A DNA stretch of 64,000 nt from an uncultured Muribaculaceae bacterium (GTDB lineage Bacteria > Bacteroidota > Bacteroidia > Bacteroidales > Muribaculaceae): positions 16,412-80,411 of the forward strand of contig CAJTQV010000015.1 in assembly GCA_910578385.1 (NCBI GenBank), read 5' to 3'. The position numbers and the translations under genes are program-made. This document shows, piece after piece, positions 27,295-35,152 of the stretch. The notes under the pieces are model-generated. The model ran no database searches, was not told the origin of the DNA, and saw nothing but the letters and a program-made list of their open reading frames with translations. Position 1 is the stretch's first letter, and each line of letters opens with the position of its first letter.

Positions 27295-28105
27295 CAGCCT
27301 GACGGAGAATCGTGAGGTTTTCGAGCAATGACTCCGCCTGCGAGAGTGGCAGCATGTTGGCTCCGTCTGATTTGGCAACCGCCGGATTCTGATGTGTCTC
27401 CATGAATATACCGTCGGCACCGGCCGCTATGGCGGCTTTGGCTACGGTTGAAATGAGCTGGGGCTTGCCGCCTGTCACGCCCGAAGCACTGTTAGGCTGC
27501 TGGAGCGAATGGGTGATGTCCATTATTACCGGACAGCCGCAGGTGTCACGCATCACCGGCAGTCCACGCATGTCAACCACGAGGTCTCCGTAGCCGAAGA
27601 ATGTTCCGCGTTCGGTCACCGCAACATGATTGTTGCCGGCCGAGCGCACTTTGTCGCATGCGAAAGCCATCGATTCCGGAGCAAGAAACTGTCCCTTCTT
27701 TATATTGACCATCTTGCCGGTGGCCGCTGCAGCGAGCAGCAGGTCGGTCTGACGACAGAGAAAAGCCGGAATCTGCAGAATATCCACATATTCGGCGGCC
27801 ATGGCAGCCTCGGCGGCGGTGTGTATGTCGGTCACTACGGGTATGCCGTACGTTTCGCGCACCTTACGGAGAATACGTAGAGCCTTCTCGTCACCGATAC
27901 CGGTGAAAGAGTCTATCCTGCTACGGTTGGCCTTGCGGTATGAGCCCTTGAATACATAAGGTATGTTCAGTCGCGAGGTGACTTCAACCATATGAGCGGC
28001 AATATCCATTGCCATCTCCTCTCCTTCTATCACACACGGACCGGCGAGCAGAAAGAAATTGCCGGTCGCGCTCGATTTCAGATATTCAGTTATATTATCG
28101 ATCAT
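27275..28105 (-). CDS. kdsA: 3-deoxy-8-phosphooctulonate synthase
   Basis: KdsA condenses arabinose-5-phosphate with phosphoenolpyruvate to Kdo-8-phosphate. The 276-residue TIM-barrel protein shows LAGPCVIEGEEMA, KGSYRKANRSRIDSF, TDIHTAAEAAMAAEYVDILQIPAFLCRQTDL and GGADGIFMETH-like IAAGADGIFMETHQNP. The VQIPAF-Cys segment (AFLCRQ) and an N-terminal Cys (GPCV) are consistent with the usual family. It follows rsmE by 7 bp in one operon. Confidence 0.95.
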   Translation of the reverse strand: MIDNITEYLKSSATGNFFLLAGPCVIEGEEMAMDIAAHMVEVTSRLNIPYVFKGSYRKANRSRIDSFTGIGDEKALRILRKVRETYGIPVVTDIHTAAEAAMAAEYVDILQIPAFLCRQTDLLLAAAATGKMVNIKKGQFLAPESMAFACDKVRSAGNNHVAVTERGTFFGYGDLVVDMRGLPVMRDTCGCPVIMDITHSLQQPNSASGVTGGKPQLISTVAKAAIAAGADGIFMETHQNPAVAKSDGANMLPLSQAESLLENLTILRQAVNQMSV

Positions 28106-28112
28106 TTCGTTT

Positions 28113-28820
28113 TTATTTCTGGGTTATGATGGTATGCGCGGCGCAGAGTGCATAGAGGGCGGCTGTCTCCGTGCGCAGACGCGTGTTGCCGAACGTGACC
28201 GGCATGAAACCGTTACCGATGGCCAGATTCACCTCTTCGGGAGTGAAATCCCCCTCAGGGCCTATCAGTATCGAGACATCGGACTTTCCGTCGTATTCGC
28301 GTGCAAACTCCTTGCGCTCGATCTCACGGCTGCAATAGCCCATATACTTGAGCGCCGAGGTGTCGGAAGTTACAAATTCGCGGAATCCGGTCATCTCGAC
28401 CAGCTCCGGAAGAGTGGCCTTGAGGCTCTGTTTCATTGCCGAGACCATAATCTTCTCTATGCGGTCACGCTTGACTACCCTTCTGACATTGTGGGTACAG
28501 TCAAGAAACAGCATCCTGTTCACCCCTATCTCAACCGCTTTCTCCACGAGCCACTCCATGCGGTCCATGTTCTTTGTCGGAGCGACGGCGAGCGTAATGC
28601 GCGGTGACCAGTGCAGTGGTTCAGCTGTCGTCTCAATAATATCGACAGCTGTATGACGCGGATGAGCATCGGTAATCTCGCACACGTATGCGTTGCCCTT
28701 GCCATCGACCACATCCACCCGGTCACCCTCTTTCATGCGCAGCACACGGCAGCAATGACCCGATTCAACCTCGGGCAATTCTCCCGTGGCAAGCAGATCC
28801 GGAGCATAGAAGCGAATCAT
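28113..28820 (-). CDS. rsmE: 16S rRNA (uracil1498-N3)-methyltransferase
   Basis: A SPOUT-class methyltransferase of 235 residues: PUA-like N-terminus (HCCRVLRMKEGDRVDVVDGKG), the central MEWLVEKAVEIGVNRM and RIEKIMVSAMKQSLKATLPE motifs of RsmE, and the SAM-binding knot ILIGPEGDFTPEEV with TFGNTRLRTETAALYAL. It methylates U1498 of 16S rRNA. It leads the rsmE-kdsA unit. Confidence 0.94.
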   Translation of the reverse strand: MIRFYAPDLLATGELPEVESGHCCRVLRMKEGDRVDVVDGKGNAYVCEITDAHPRHTAVDIIETTAEPLHWSPRITLAVAPTKNMDRMEWLVEKAVEIGVNRMLFLDCTHNVRRVVKRDRIEKIMVSAMKQSLKATLPELVEMTGFREFVTSDTSALKYMGYCSREIERKEFAREYDGKSDVSILIGPEGDFTPEEVNLAIGNGFMPVTFGNTRLRTETAALYALCAAHTIITQK

Positions 28821-28902
28821 TATTCGTCAGTTTCTTATTTGTTTATGTTGTTCAATACCGGTGCCGGAAGGCTGTGCAGCATCTGCACCGTAATCTACAC
28901 TG

Positions 28903-30261
28903 TCATTCAATCCCGTCGAGCGAGGTCATGCCGGCACCGTCCGTGCTTTCCACACTCCTGATTTCCTCGCCGCTGACATTGTCTTCACTTTTCTTGTCAT
29001 GGAAAACTATCCAGAACAGGATACCGACAACGAGTGCGTATGCGGCACATATCATCCAGAAGACACGCCAGCCGTGAAGCTGTACATCCACCGGGTCAGT
29101 CTCGATTACATAATGGTTGCGGATAGCCATGGCAGCGAGTGTACCGATGGTGGCTCCGAAACCGTTGGTCATGATCATGAACAGGCCCTGGGCACTGCTT
29201 CTGATGTCGCTCGATGTCTCCTTGTCGACATAGAGACCGCCTGACACGTTGAAGAAATCGAACGCTATGCCATAGACTATACATGAAAGCACAAACATCC
29301 ATACACCGTCGGCCGGGTTGCCGACTCCGAAGAGTCCGAAGCGCAGGAACCATGCGAACATCGACATGAGCATCACACCCTTTATGCCGAAGCGTTTCAG
29401 GCAGAACGGTATGAGAAGTATGCAGAGGGTCTCGCTTATCTGCGACAGTGAAATCAGCGCGTTGGCATTACGTGCCGCCCACGCACCGGCAAAATCCGGT
29501 ATATCAGCGAAGAATGTTATGTACGGGTTGGCATAGCCGTTGGTAATCTGCAACGACACACCGAGCATCATGCTGAACAGGAAGAAGACCGCCATCTTCT
29601 TCTGCTTGAAGAGTGCGAAAGCCCTCAGGCCGAGACGGTCAACCCAGTTGCCCGTCACCGGGGCTGTTGACACAGGACATTTCGGCATGGTCAGCGCATA
29701 GAACACCATTAAGAAGCTGAAGCCTCCTGACACGAACAGCTGCATGTATGATGTCTGGAATGCCGCGCCCTCCGGCCCGGCGAAGTTGACGAACAGCATG
29801 GCGCAGATGAAGCCGATTGTTCCGAAAATACGGATTGGAGGGAAGTCCTTCACCGTGTCCATTCCGGCCTTGGTCAGCGCGTTGAAGGCAACGGAGTTGT
29901 TCAGTCCGATTGTGGGCATGAAGAACGCTACCGATATGGCGTATAGCACAAACAGAGGAGTGAACTCTATCTGGTCCGCTGACATGCAGTAGAATCCGGC
30001 CAGAACCATAAATACACCCGCGAGCAGGTGACATAGACTCAGCATTCGCTGTGCCTGAATCCAACGGTCGGCTATGATGCCCACCAGCGACGGCATGATA
30101 AGGGAAACGATACCCTGTATAGCATAAAACCATCCGATTTCTGCCACGAGGCCTACCCGTGCGAGAAAGTTTCCGAGAGATGTCAGGTATGCACCCCATA
30201 CGGCAAACTCTATGAAATTCAGAATTGAAAGTCGTACTTTCAGATTACTTTTCTGTGACAT
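28903..30261 (-). CDS. Nucleoside permease (NupG-like MFS)
   Basis: A 452-residue MFS protein close to the nucleoside:H+ symporter family: N-terminal LSILNFIEFAVWGAYLTSLGNFL, PSLVGIIADRWIQAQRML in loop 2-3, PTIGLNNSVAFNAL and PPIRIFGTIGFICAM, and a later SSAQGLFMIMTNGFGATIG. About 12 spans and a charged C-terminal tail. Uptake of nucleosides fits the purine nucleoside phosphorylase at 1.5-2.4 kb. A Crp/Fnr regulator lies just upstream. Confidence 0.85.
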   Translation of the reverse strand: MSQKSNLKVRLSILNFIEFAVWGAYLTSLGNFLARVGLVAEIGWFYAIQGIVSLIMPSLVGIIADRWIQAQRMLSLCHLLAGVFMVLAGFYCMSADQIEFTPLFVLYAISVAFFMPTIGLNNSVAFNALTKAGMDTVKDFPPIRIFGTIGFICAMLFVNFAGPEGAAFQTSYMQLFVSGGFSFLMVFYALTMPKCPVSTAPVTGNWVDRLGLRAFALFKQKKMAVFFLFSMMLGVSLQITNGYANPYITFFADIPDFAGAWAARNANALISLSQISETLCILLIPFCLKRFGIKGVMLMSMFAWFLRFGLFGVGNPADGVWMFVLSCIVYGIAFDFFNVSGGLYVDKETSSDIRSSAQGLFMIMTNGFGATIGTLAAMAIRNHYVIETDPVDVQLHGWRVFWMICAAYALVVGILFWIVFHDKKSEDNVSGEEIRSVESTDGAGMTSLDGIE

Positions 30262-30325
30262 ACATTTAAGGTTAAGCGTTCTGGTCGTCTGCAGCCCTGT
30301 ACCGCGCCTGCGGGCGACTCATGAT

Positions 30326-30357
30326 GCAAATTTAATTATAATTTGCGGAATCTGCAA
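30326..30357 (-). promoter_or_regulatory. Promoter and palindrome of the nucleoside permease
   Basis: Minus-strand TTGC (30357-30354), 19-nt spacer, TAAATTTG (30334-30327). The -7 box is inside a perfect inverted repeat GCAAATT-N7-AATTTGC (30326-30346), a plausible operator for the neighbouring Crp/Fnr protein. Confidence 0.65.
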
Positions 30358-30394
30358 CGCATTATCGCAGTTTGAGAAAAAAAGTCTCCCGCGT

Positions 30395-31066
30395 TTATTT
30401 CTCGACCAATTCCATCAGACGCTCTATCGAAGGGACAAGCAGCTGGCGGTCATTTGCCATGCTGATGATCCCGTCGCTCTCAAGGGCGGCGAACTGTCTC
30501 TCGGCATCGCACAATATGTTGGCGAAGAACTCTTTTACCGGGCGGTTGACCGACTCAACCGATATGTCGCGCGAGTCATGGGTGGTGGTCACATTGACCA
30601 TGTGGGCGATCAAAGACGCCAATGAGCCTGCATCGGCATCGACAAGCACCCCACATCCCTTCTGCGCGCTCCGGGCAAGATAGTTCAGGCAGTTCATCAG
30701 GAATATCTGGTTCGTCTGCAGCAGAGTCATATACTGCGATTTCGGGAGCTCCATCGTGCCGCACCGGGTCAACGCCCTCGCCTTGAACCGGAGATGATTG
30801 TCGAGTCCGAAAAGACGTTCCGCACCGATAAACCGACCCGCGGGGGCAGTCTCGTGCACCATGATATTATCGGAGAACAAAGGATGCGCGACCTGCATCT
30901 CGCCCGAGATCAGGCAACGCAGCGTCCTGCATGAGTCCTTGCCCGAAACGATTGTCTCGCCGGGATTATAAGTCTTGAATGCGAGATGAGTCTTCTCGAC
31001 AAACGCTGAAATCTGCTCCGCCGATGCTCCCTTGAACAACGGCAGACTCATCAGCGTCTCGAACAT
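30395..31066 (-). CDS. Crp/Fnr-family transcriptional regulator
   Basis: A ~223-residue protein with an N-terminal cyclic-nucleotide-binding-like beta domain (FKTYNPGETIVSGKDSCRTLRCLISGEMQV, RFIGAERLFG), a dimer helix and a C-terminal winged helix (RPVKEFFANILCDAERQFAALESDGIISMANDRQLLV in pieces). The usual Arg/Ser phosphate cassette of CRP is not evident and no Cys cluster as in FNR is present, so the ligand is unknown. The -7 box at 31086-31093 would place transcription start next to an ATG at 31081, so I favour the ATG at 31066; 31081 is the alternative. Confidence 0.82.
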   Translation of the reverse strand: MFETLMSLPLFKGASAEQISAFVEKTHLAFKTYNPGETIVSGKDSCRTLRCLISGEMQVAHPLFSDNIMVHETAPAGRFIGAERLFGLDNHLRFKARALTRCGTMELPKSQYMTLLQTNQIFLMNCLNYLARSAQKGCGVLVDADAGSLASLIAHMVNVTTTHDSRDISVESVNRPVKEFFANILCDAERQFAALESDGIISMANDRQLLVPSIERLMELVEK

Positions 31067-31085
31067 AGAATAACCAGCCATATCA

Positions 31086-31117
31086 CAAAGTTAGCCGTTC
31101 TGGTTAACATTTCCAAA
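31086..31117 (-). promoter_or_regulatory. Promoter of the Crp/Fnr gene
   Basis: Minus-strand TTTG (31117-31114), 20-nt spacer, TAACTTTG (31093-31086), a full consensus match. Confidence 0.75.
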
Positions 31118-31133
31118 TTTCAGGGCAACAAAT

Positions 31134-31158
31134 GTACGGTCGCGGCATGCCGCGGCCC
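31134..31158. repeat. GTAnGGTCGCG palindromic repeat, host copy
   Basis: A 25-bp element starting GTACGGTCGCGGCATG and ending CCGCGGCCC; its core is a perfect palindrome (CCGCGGCATGCCGCGG allowing the flanks). Related copies are at 37268-37293 (inverted) and 37312-37336 in the prophage. Confidence 0.75.
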
Positions 31159-31240
31159 ACCATGCCCCACCATGCCCCACCATGCCCCACGGCGACACAC
31201 CGCGGCCCACCGCGGCCCACCGCGACCCACCGCGACCTTA
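31151..31240. repeat. Nine 10-bp tandem units
   Basis: Units CGCGGCCCAC, CATGCCCCAC (three times), GGCGACACAC, CGCGGCCCAC (twice), CGCGACCCAC, CGCGACCTTA. They grow out of the 3' end of the palindromic repeat and end with a sequence like the opposite repeat arm. The array lies in the divergent gap between the Crp/Fnr gene and an MFS gene. Confidence 0.8.
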
Positions 31241-31300
31241 CATTTTTACATGACGCGCATTCTTTTATTCCACGAGCTGCACAAGATTGGAAAAAGTTAC

Positions 31301-31308
31301 TATATTTG
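31301..31308 (+). promoter_or_regulatory. -7 box for the MFS gene
   Basis: TATATTTG fits TAnnTTTG, 50 bp upstream of the ATG. No clear TTTG lies 19-20 nt upstream. Confidence 0.4.
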
Positions 31309-31365
31309 CAGAAACTTTCCGGGGTTTAACCTCGACACCTCGTTATAAATAAGACCTTATTGACC

Positions 31366-32646
31366 ATGAAAACATCTGTCAACACCAACCGGGCGACATC
31401 CTCCGCCCGTGAACATAGCCACGCATCCGGCCGCAAACCGGGCAAAATGCACTATGGCTACATAATCGTGGCATGCTGCTGCCTGATGATGGGAGTGAAT
31501 GTCGGCTTGTCATTCAGCTGCGCGGGAATTTTCTATCGTCCTGTCAGCGAGTCACTCGGCGTCGCCGTCGGCGAGTTCGGCATCTACATGTCGGTGATGT
31601 ATATCACCTCCACACTTATGTTGCCGATGGCCGGAAGGCTTCTTGAACGGTACAGCGCCCGCTGGCTCTTCACGGCCAATGCCGCCCTGATGGGACTGAT
31701 ATTTATCTCGATGGGATTCTACAACCGCGTCTGGGAGTTCTATATCGCCGGCGGAGCACTCGGAGTGACATTGGCCTTCCTTCTCTACCTGAGTTTCCCG
31801 ACATTGGTCAACCGGTGGTTCCATACCCGCGTGGGTCTCATGATAGGCATATGCAGCGCGGCTTCCGGAATCGGAGGAATGCTCTTCAACCCGATGGCCG
31901 GATGGATGATTACAGAATGGGGCTGGCGCTGGGCATACGGCGCATTCGGAGTGATTATCCTCGCGGTGGTCACACCGCTTCTCGGCTGGCTGCTCCGTGA
32001 CCGTCCTGCCGACATGGGGTTGGAACCCTACGGACTCGGCACCATGGAAAACAAGACCAAGGCGACCGCACCGGGAGCTGACAAGACTTATGCCGAGGCC
32101 GTGAAGAGTCCTCTGTTCTATGGAGTGGTACTGTTCGCGTTCATCATGATGGGCACCTCCACCCTCAATCTGTTTATTCCCGGCTACGTCACCGACAACG
32201 GCTTCTCGCTCGAACAGGCATCGCTAACGGCTGCATGTGTGATGGCCGGAGTTACCATCGGCAAGCTGGTACTGGGCTGGATCAACGACCGCAACTGTAT
32301 GTTTGGAGTTGCCGTCACGACAATAGCCGGAGCGGCCGGACTCGGCATCCTGCTAATAGGTTCGCACACCCTCGCGCTGATACTGACGGGAGCCTTCCTG
32401 TTCGGATGGGCATACGCCGGAGTCACCGTACAGTCGGCCATGCTTACCCGCAGCGTCTTCGGCACCCGCGACTACGGGCGCATCTACTCCGTTGTCTCCA
32501 TAGCACTCGCGGCCGGTGGCGCACTCGCCTCGGGCGGCTGGGGACTCTTGGCCGACGCCACCTCCGACACATTCATCTTCACTTCCGGTGCCGTCTGCCT
32601 CACCCTCTGCCTCCTGCTCGGCCTCTGGGCCCTCCGCCGCCGCTGA
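31366..32646 (+). CDS. MFS transporter, OFA (oxalate/formate antiporter-like) group
   Basis: From ATG 31366 the protein has 426 residues and about 12 spans. The GYIIVACCCLMMGVNVGLSFSCAGIFYRPVSESLGV start, RLLERYSARWLF loop and FPTLVNRWFHTRVGLMIGICSAASGIGGMLFNP segment are typical of the OFA/monocarboxylate branch, which exchanges organic acids. The exact substrate is unknown. The last host gene before the prophage, followed by a terminator. Confidence 0.85.
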   Translation: MKTSVNTNRATSSAREHSHASGRKPGKMHYGYIIVACCCLMMGVNVGLSFSCAGIFYRPVSESLGVAVGEFGIYMSVMYITSTLMLPMAGRLLERYSARWLFTANAALMGLIFISMGFYNRVWEFYIAGGALGVTLAFLLYLSFPTLVNRWFHTRVGLMIGICSAASGIGGMLFNPMAGWMITEWGWRWAYGAFGVIILAVVTPLLGWLLRDRPADMGLEPYGLGTMENKTKATAPGADKTYAEAVKSPLFYGVVLFAFIMMGTSTLNLFIPGYVTDNGFSLEQASLTAACVMAGVTIGKLVLGWINDRNCMFGVAVTTIAGAAGLGILLIGSHTLALILTGAFLFGWAYAGVTVQSAMLTRSVFGTRDYGRIYSVVSIALAAGGALASGGWGLLADATSDTFIFTSGAVCLTLCLLLGLWALRRR

Positions 32647-32684
32647 TCACCTCCCTCACAGTCACCAGACTCAACAGACCATAA

Positions 32685-32730
32685 AAAAGCGAGAGCAAAG
32701 GTGCGACCATACACCGTGGCTCTCGCTTTG
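32685..32730 (+). terminator. Terminator of the MFS gene
   Basis: AAAAAAGCGAGAGC (to 32696) pairs with GCTCTCGCTTT (from 32719) across a 22-nt loop; T's follow in a short run. Confidence 0.7.
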
Positions 32731-32770
32731 AGATATACAATAAATCATGCTGATGACATAAAATAAAAAA

Positions 32771-32788
32771 GGACTACCGTGGTAGTCC
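32771..32788. terminator. Perfect hairpin near the host-prophage junction
   Basis: GGACTACC-GT-GGTAGTCC preceded by six A's and followed by TTT. GGTAGTC recurs at 32792-32798. It may end leftward phage transcription and is close to where the left attachment site should be. The gap 32731-33020 otherwise holds only the minisatellite and no gene. Confidence 0.55.
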
Positions 32789-32900
32789 TTTGGTAGTCGA
32801 TCCGGAACGACGGGCGCGCGGGCGTAATTTCGTGTAATCAAGCGGTTTTAATTGGTATTAATTTCGGTGTACTACATTTTTCAGTGTCATTATATATGGT

Positions 32901-33017
32901 TTATGAGACTTATTTGACTTATAGGGCTTATAGGGCTTATAGGGCTTATGGGGCTTATGGGGCTTATAGGGCTTATAGGGCTTATGGGGCTTATAGGGCT
33001 TATAGGGCTTATGGGGT
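32901..33017. repeat. 9-bp minisatellite, 13 units
   Basis: Thirteen contiguous 9-mers of TTATAGGGC / TTATGGGGC type, the first two more divergent (TTATGAGAC, TTATTTGAC), ending 3 bp before the repressor stop codon. Confidence 0.9.
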
Positions 33018-33020
33018 TGG

Positions 33021-33806
33021 TCAGTCGAGGGGGGCAGAGGTGGCGCGCTTGTAGCGGTAGAGGGCGCGGATGGCGGCGCGGTCGAGCGCGGTCAGCTCCG
33101 CGCCGGGGCGCTCGGCCTCGAAGGTGATCAGGTCGCCGCCGATGCGCAGCGCGTTGAGCGCGACGTGGCGCACGGTGGCCAGGCCCGGGGCCTCCGCCGT
33201 GCCGGGCGCGATGACGAGCACGTAGTTTTCCGCCAGCTCCGGATAATCCTCAGGAATCAGCTTGCCTAAGAACTGCCAGCCGCGGCCGATCCGCGGCTCC
33301 ATGCTGTCGTCGGGCATCTCGAAGAGCTTGTAAAGCGCGGCCTCGCGCCGCTCATGCGGCTGCGCGACCACCGGCATCCGCTTCGGCACGGGGTTCTCGC
33401 CGCGCGCCAGGGCGCGGAGGGCCTCCGCGTCGTAATAGTCCAGCTCGATCACAGCCGGGCCGTCAGGGTCGTCCGCAACCGCCGCAGCGGCCGGTGCTGA
33501 GGGGAGCCCGTAAGCCGGCGCGGCAGCTTGTACGGAAGTTAGAGCGGTAGCTTGTGCGGAAGCATCGACCGACCCCTCCCCCGTTTCCATATACTCCCGG
33601 CTGATCACGTCGGGAAACGCGTCGGCGATACGGCGCAGTAATCCTTGTGTCATTGTACGACCGCACGCAGTGAAGGCGGATGTTAGATTATTTATATTCA
33701 TCCCGATTGCGCGTGCGAGGTCTGACTTGGATGTGATACAACCCTTATACAACAATAATTTGTACGCCTCTTGCAGTCTGCTATTTAATAACTTTCTATC
33801 AATCAT
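33021..33806 (-). CDS. Phage repressor, S24/LexA-like
   Basis: From ATG 33806 the protein has 261 residues: an N-terminal helix-turn-helix (SKSDLARAIGMNINNLTSAFTACGRTMT), an Ala/Pro-rich linker and a C-terminal S24-like domain with the nucleophile Ser in EMPDDSMEPRIGRG. The catalytic Lys usually found ~45 residues later appears replaced: the aligned segment reads LATVRHVAL. It is the only leftward early gene and faces the palindromic operators at 33823-33845 and 33870-33914, as for a lysogeny repressor. Confidence 0.82.
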   Translation of the reverse strand: MIDRKLLNSRLQEAYKLLLYKGCITSKSDLARAIGMNINNLTSAFTACGRTMTQGLLRRIADAFPDVISREYMETGEGSVDASAQATALTSVQAAAPAYGLPSAPAAAAVADDPDGPAVIELDYYDAEALRALARGENPVPKRMPVVAQPHERREAALYKLFEMPDDSMEPRIGRGWQFLGKLIPEDYPELAENYVLVIAPGTAEAPGLATVRHVALNALRIGGDLITFEAERPGAELTALDRAAIRALYRYKRATSAPLD

Positions 33807-33822
33807 AATGTTACATATTATT

Positions 33823-33845
33823 GCACACTTTAGGCAAAAGTGTGC
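33823..33845. promoter_or_regulatory. Operator-like palindrome before the repressor gene
   Basis: GCACACTTT-AGGCA-AAAGTGTGC, a perfect 9-bp inverted repeat 17 bp from the repressor start codon; suited to repressor autoregulation. Confidence 0.65.
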
Positions 33846-33869
33846 CAAATGTTAAATAATTACTTTATG

Positions 33870-33914
33870 CGTGAAATTCTCGCATATTATTTTGGAATAT
33901 GCAATAATTTCACG
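33870..33914. promoter_or_regulatory. 45-bp nested palindrome (phage operator)
   Basis: Outer arms CGTGAAATT (33870-33878) and AATTTCACG (33906-33914) and inner arms GCATATT (33882-33888) and AATATGC (33896-33902) share one centre at 33892, where the -33 TTTG of the rightward promoter lies. Confidence 0.8.
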
Positions 33915-33922
33915 TACCTTTG
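33891..33922 (+). promoter_or_regulatory. Rightward early phage promoter
   Basis: TTTG (33891-33894), 20-nt spacer, TACCTTTG (33915-33922) followed by CAC. The leader 33930-34049 has no ORF I can support. Confidence 0.8.
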
Positions 33923-34049
33923 CACTCGGAAACCTCAATGAGATAAGCAAAGGGAGCGCGGACAGGCGTACAAACGCCTATCTTCCATATAACCAAAGGC
34001 AAAGTTAACGCTTTCCGTCTGTTTTTGCAAGTCGCGTCGGGGTTTATCT

Positions 34050-34313
34050 ATGATAATTTTTACCGATATGGACAAGTATAAAAACATCATCAGCAAGGCA
34101 TCTTTGGGTGCCATCGAGCCGGGGAGGGTGGCTGTGTTCCGCTACGAGACCCCGGGCGAATACCAGACAAGTCTCCGTCACGCCTACTGGGTGCGCAAGA
34201 ACTGCAAGCGTCCCGACGGCTACACCTACCGCATCGAGACCCACGCCGCCGACGGGCTGATTCTCGTGCGGGTCGTCAAACCTCAAAGAGCCGTGAGCGA
34301 TGCTGGCGCGTGA
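34050..34313 (+). CDS. Early phage protein, function unknown
   Basis: An 87-residue (or 81 from ATG 34068) soluble protein, first gene after the rightward promoter, which is where a Cro-like or establishment protein would sit. It has a mixed alpha/beta look (SLGAIEPGRVAVFRYETPGEYQTS, YRIETHAADGLILVRVVKP) and no helix-turn-helix that I can see. It overlaps the next gene by 14 bp. Confidence 0.65.
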   Translation: MIIFTDMDKYKNIISKASLGAIEPGRVAVFRYETPGEYQTSLRHAYWVRKNCKRPDGYTYRIETHAADGLILVRVVKPQRAVSDAGA

Positions 34314-34659
34314 GAAGGTGGAGCTGATGGGGCTGATCCGTCAGGTGGTGCGCGACGTGATCCGCGAGGAGCTCGCCCTCACCCATCAGGACATAATCTC
34401 GCACAAGGAGGCGTGCGAACGCTTCGACCTCAGCCGCAGGTTCATGTACGACCACGCCGAGGAGTTCGGCATGATGAGGTGCGGCAACAAGCATTATTAC
34501 TCCATCCGCAAGATACAGGAGGCGATAGCCGAGGGGCGCATCAAGAGCCAGAAGCCCTGTTCTGCCCGCGACGCCGACGAGGAACCGGAAGAGACAGAAG
34601 AGACGGGCCAATCCGCGAGGACACCCGCGCAAGAGAGCGCGAAACCGATGACAAGTTAG
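34300..34659 (+). CDS. Putative helix-turn-helix phage protein
   Basis: A 119-residue protein with an amphipathic N-terminal helix (LMGLIRQVVRDVIREEL), then ISHKEACERFDLSRRFMYDHAEEFGMMRCGNKHYYSIRKIQEAI, which reads like an excisionase/MerR-type winged HTH, and a charged disordered tail rich in Glu and Thr. Could be an excisionase or early regulator. The gap downstream (34660-34937) holds the tRNA-like element and no supported gene. Confidence 0.65.
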   Translation: MLAREKVELMGLIRQVVRDVIREELALTHQDIISHKEACERFDLSRRFMYDHAEEFGMMRCGNKHYYSIRKIQEAIAEGRIKSQKPCSARDADEEPEETEETGQSARTPAQESAKPMTS

Positions 34660-34818
34660 TAATCTGATTTCACACCCCCGCCGCCGTAGTGAACAGTTCC
34701 ATTATTACGGCTTGTAGTTAACTCGATTGTAAGGATTTATCCCACTTAACAATTTCTAAGCATTCATATTTATGTTGTTATCACCGGCCTTGATCTTGAT
34801 TAATCGGCGGCGGGAACT

Positions 34819-34912
34819 GCCCCGGAACGGCTTCGCGCCATGAACACCTCGACCCGAGGGAGGGTGTTTCTGGACCATGGCGCGCGCGGTTCGACTCCGC
34901 GCCCGGGCTCCA
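34819..34912 (+). ncRNA. tRNA-like structured element (uncertain)
   Basis: The 3' part looks like a tRNA: T-arm CGCGG-TTCGACT-CCGCG (34885-34901), then CCCGGGC, T, CCA (34902-34912). A 5' partner GCCCCGG at 34819-34825 pairs with CCCGGGC at six of seven positions. Between them CGCGCCATG and CATGGCGCG form a perfect outer stem around CCTCG-ACC-CGAGG. No canonical D-arm or anticodon loop is visible, so this is not a normal tRNA. Confidence 0.3.
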
Positions 34913-34937
34913 ATCTCAAACTCCAAAACCAAACGAC

Positions 34938-35141
34938 ATGAAACAGACTGCAAACGCAACCGCCACAAGCCGCGCCCTGGAGCGCGTGCTGCTCTGGGTG
35001 CTCGGCCTTGTGGCCGTGGTGGGCATCTTCGCGGTGCCCGACGACGACTCCGCCCACTGGCTGACAATCCTCGTGACCACAAAGGTGGTGGGCATCGCGG
35101 CCCTATGGGCCATAGAAAGGAAATTGAAATCAACCATCTAA
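34938..35141 (+). CDS. Small two-helix membrane protein
   Basis: A 67-residue protein with two predicted membrane spans (about 16-32 and 42-59) separated by an acidic hairpin PDDDSAHW, short basic C-terminus. Holin-like in layout, but its place among early genes argues against lysis; superinfection exclusion is another idea. Function unknown. It is 11 bp before the next gene. Confidence 0.6.
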   Translation: MKQTANATATSRALERVLLWVLGLVAVVGIFAVPDDDSAHWLTILVTTKVVGIAALWAIERKLKSTI

Positions 35142-35152
35142 AACGGAAGAAT

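Noticed and set aside
32901..33017. CRISPR array
   Set aside because: Units are contiguous 9-mers with no spacers and no cas genes.
34877..35152. N-terminal extension of the repeat protein
   Set aside because: It overlaps the membrane-protein gene and the tRNA-like element; the ATG at 35153 fits better.
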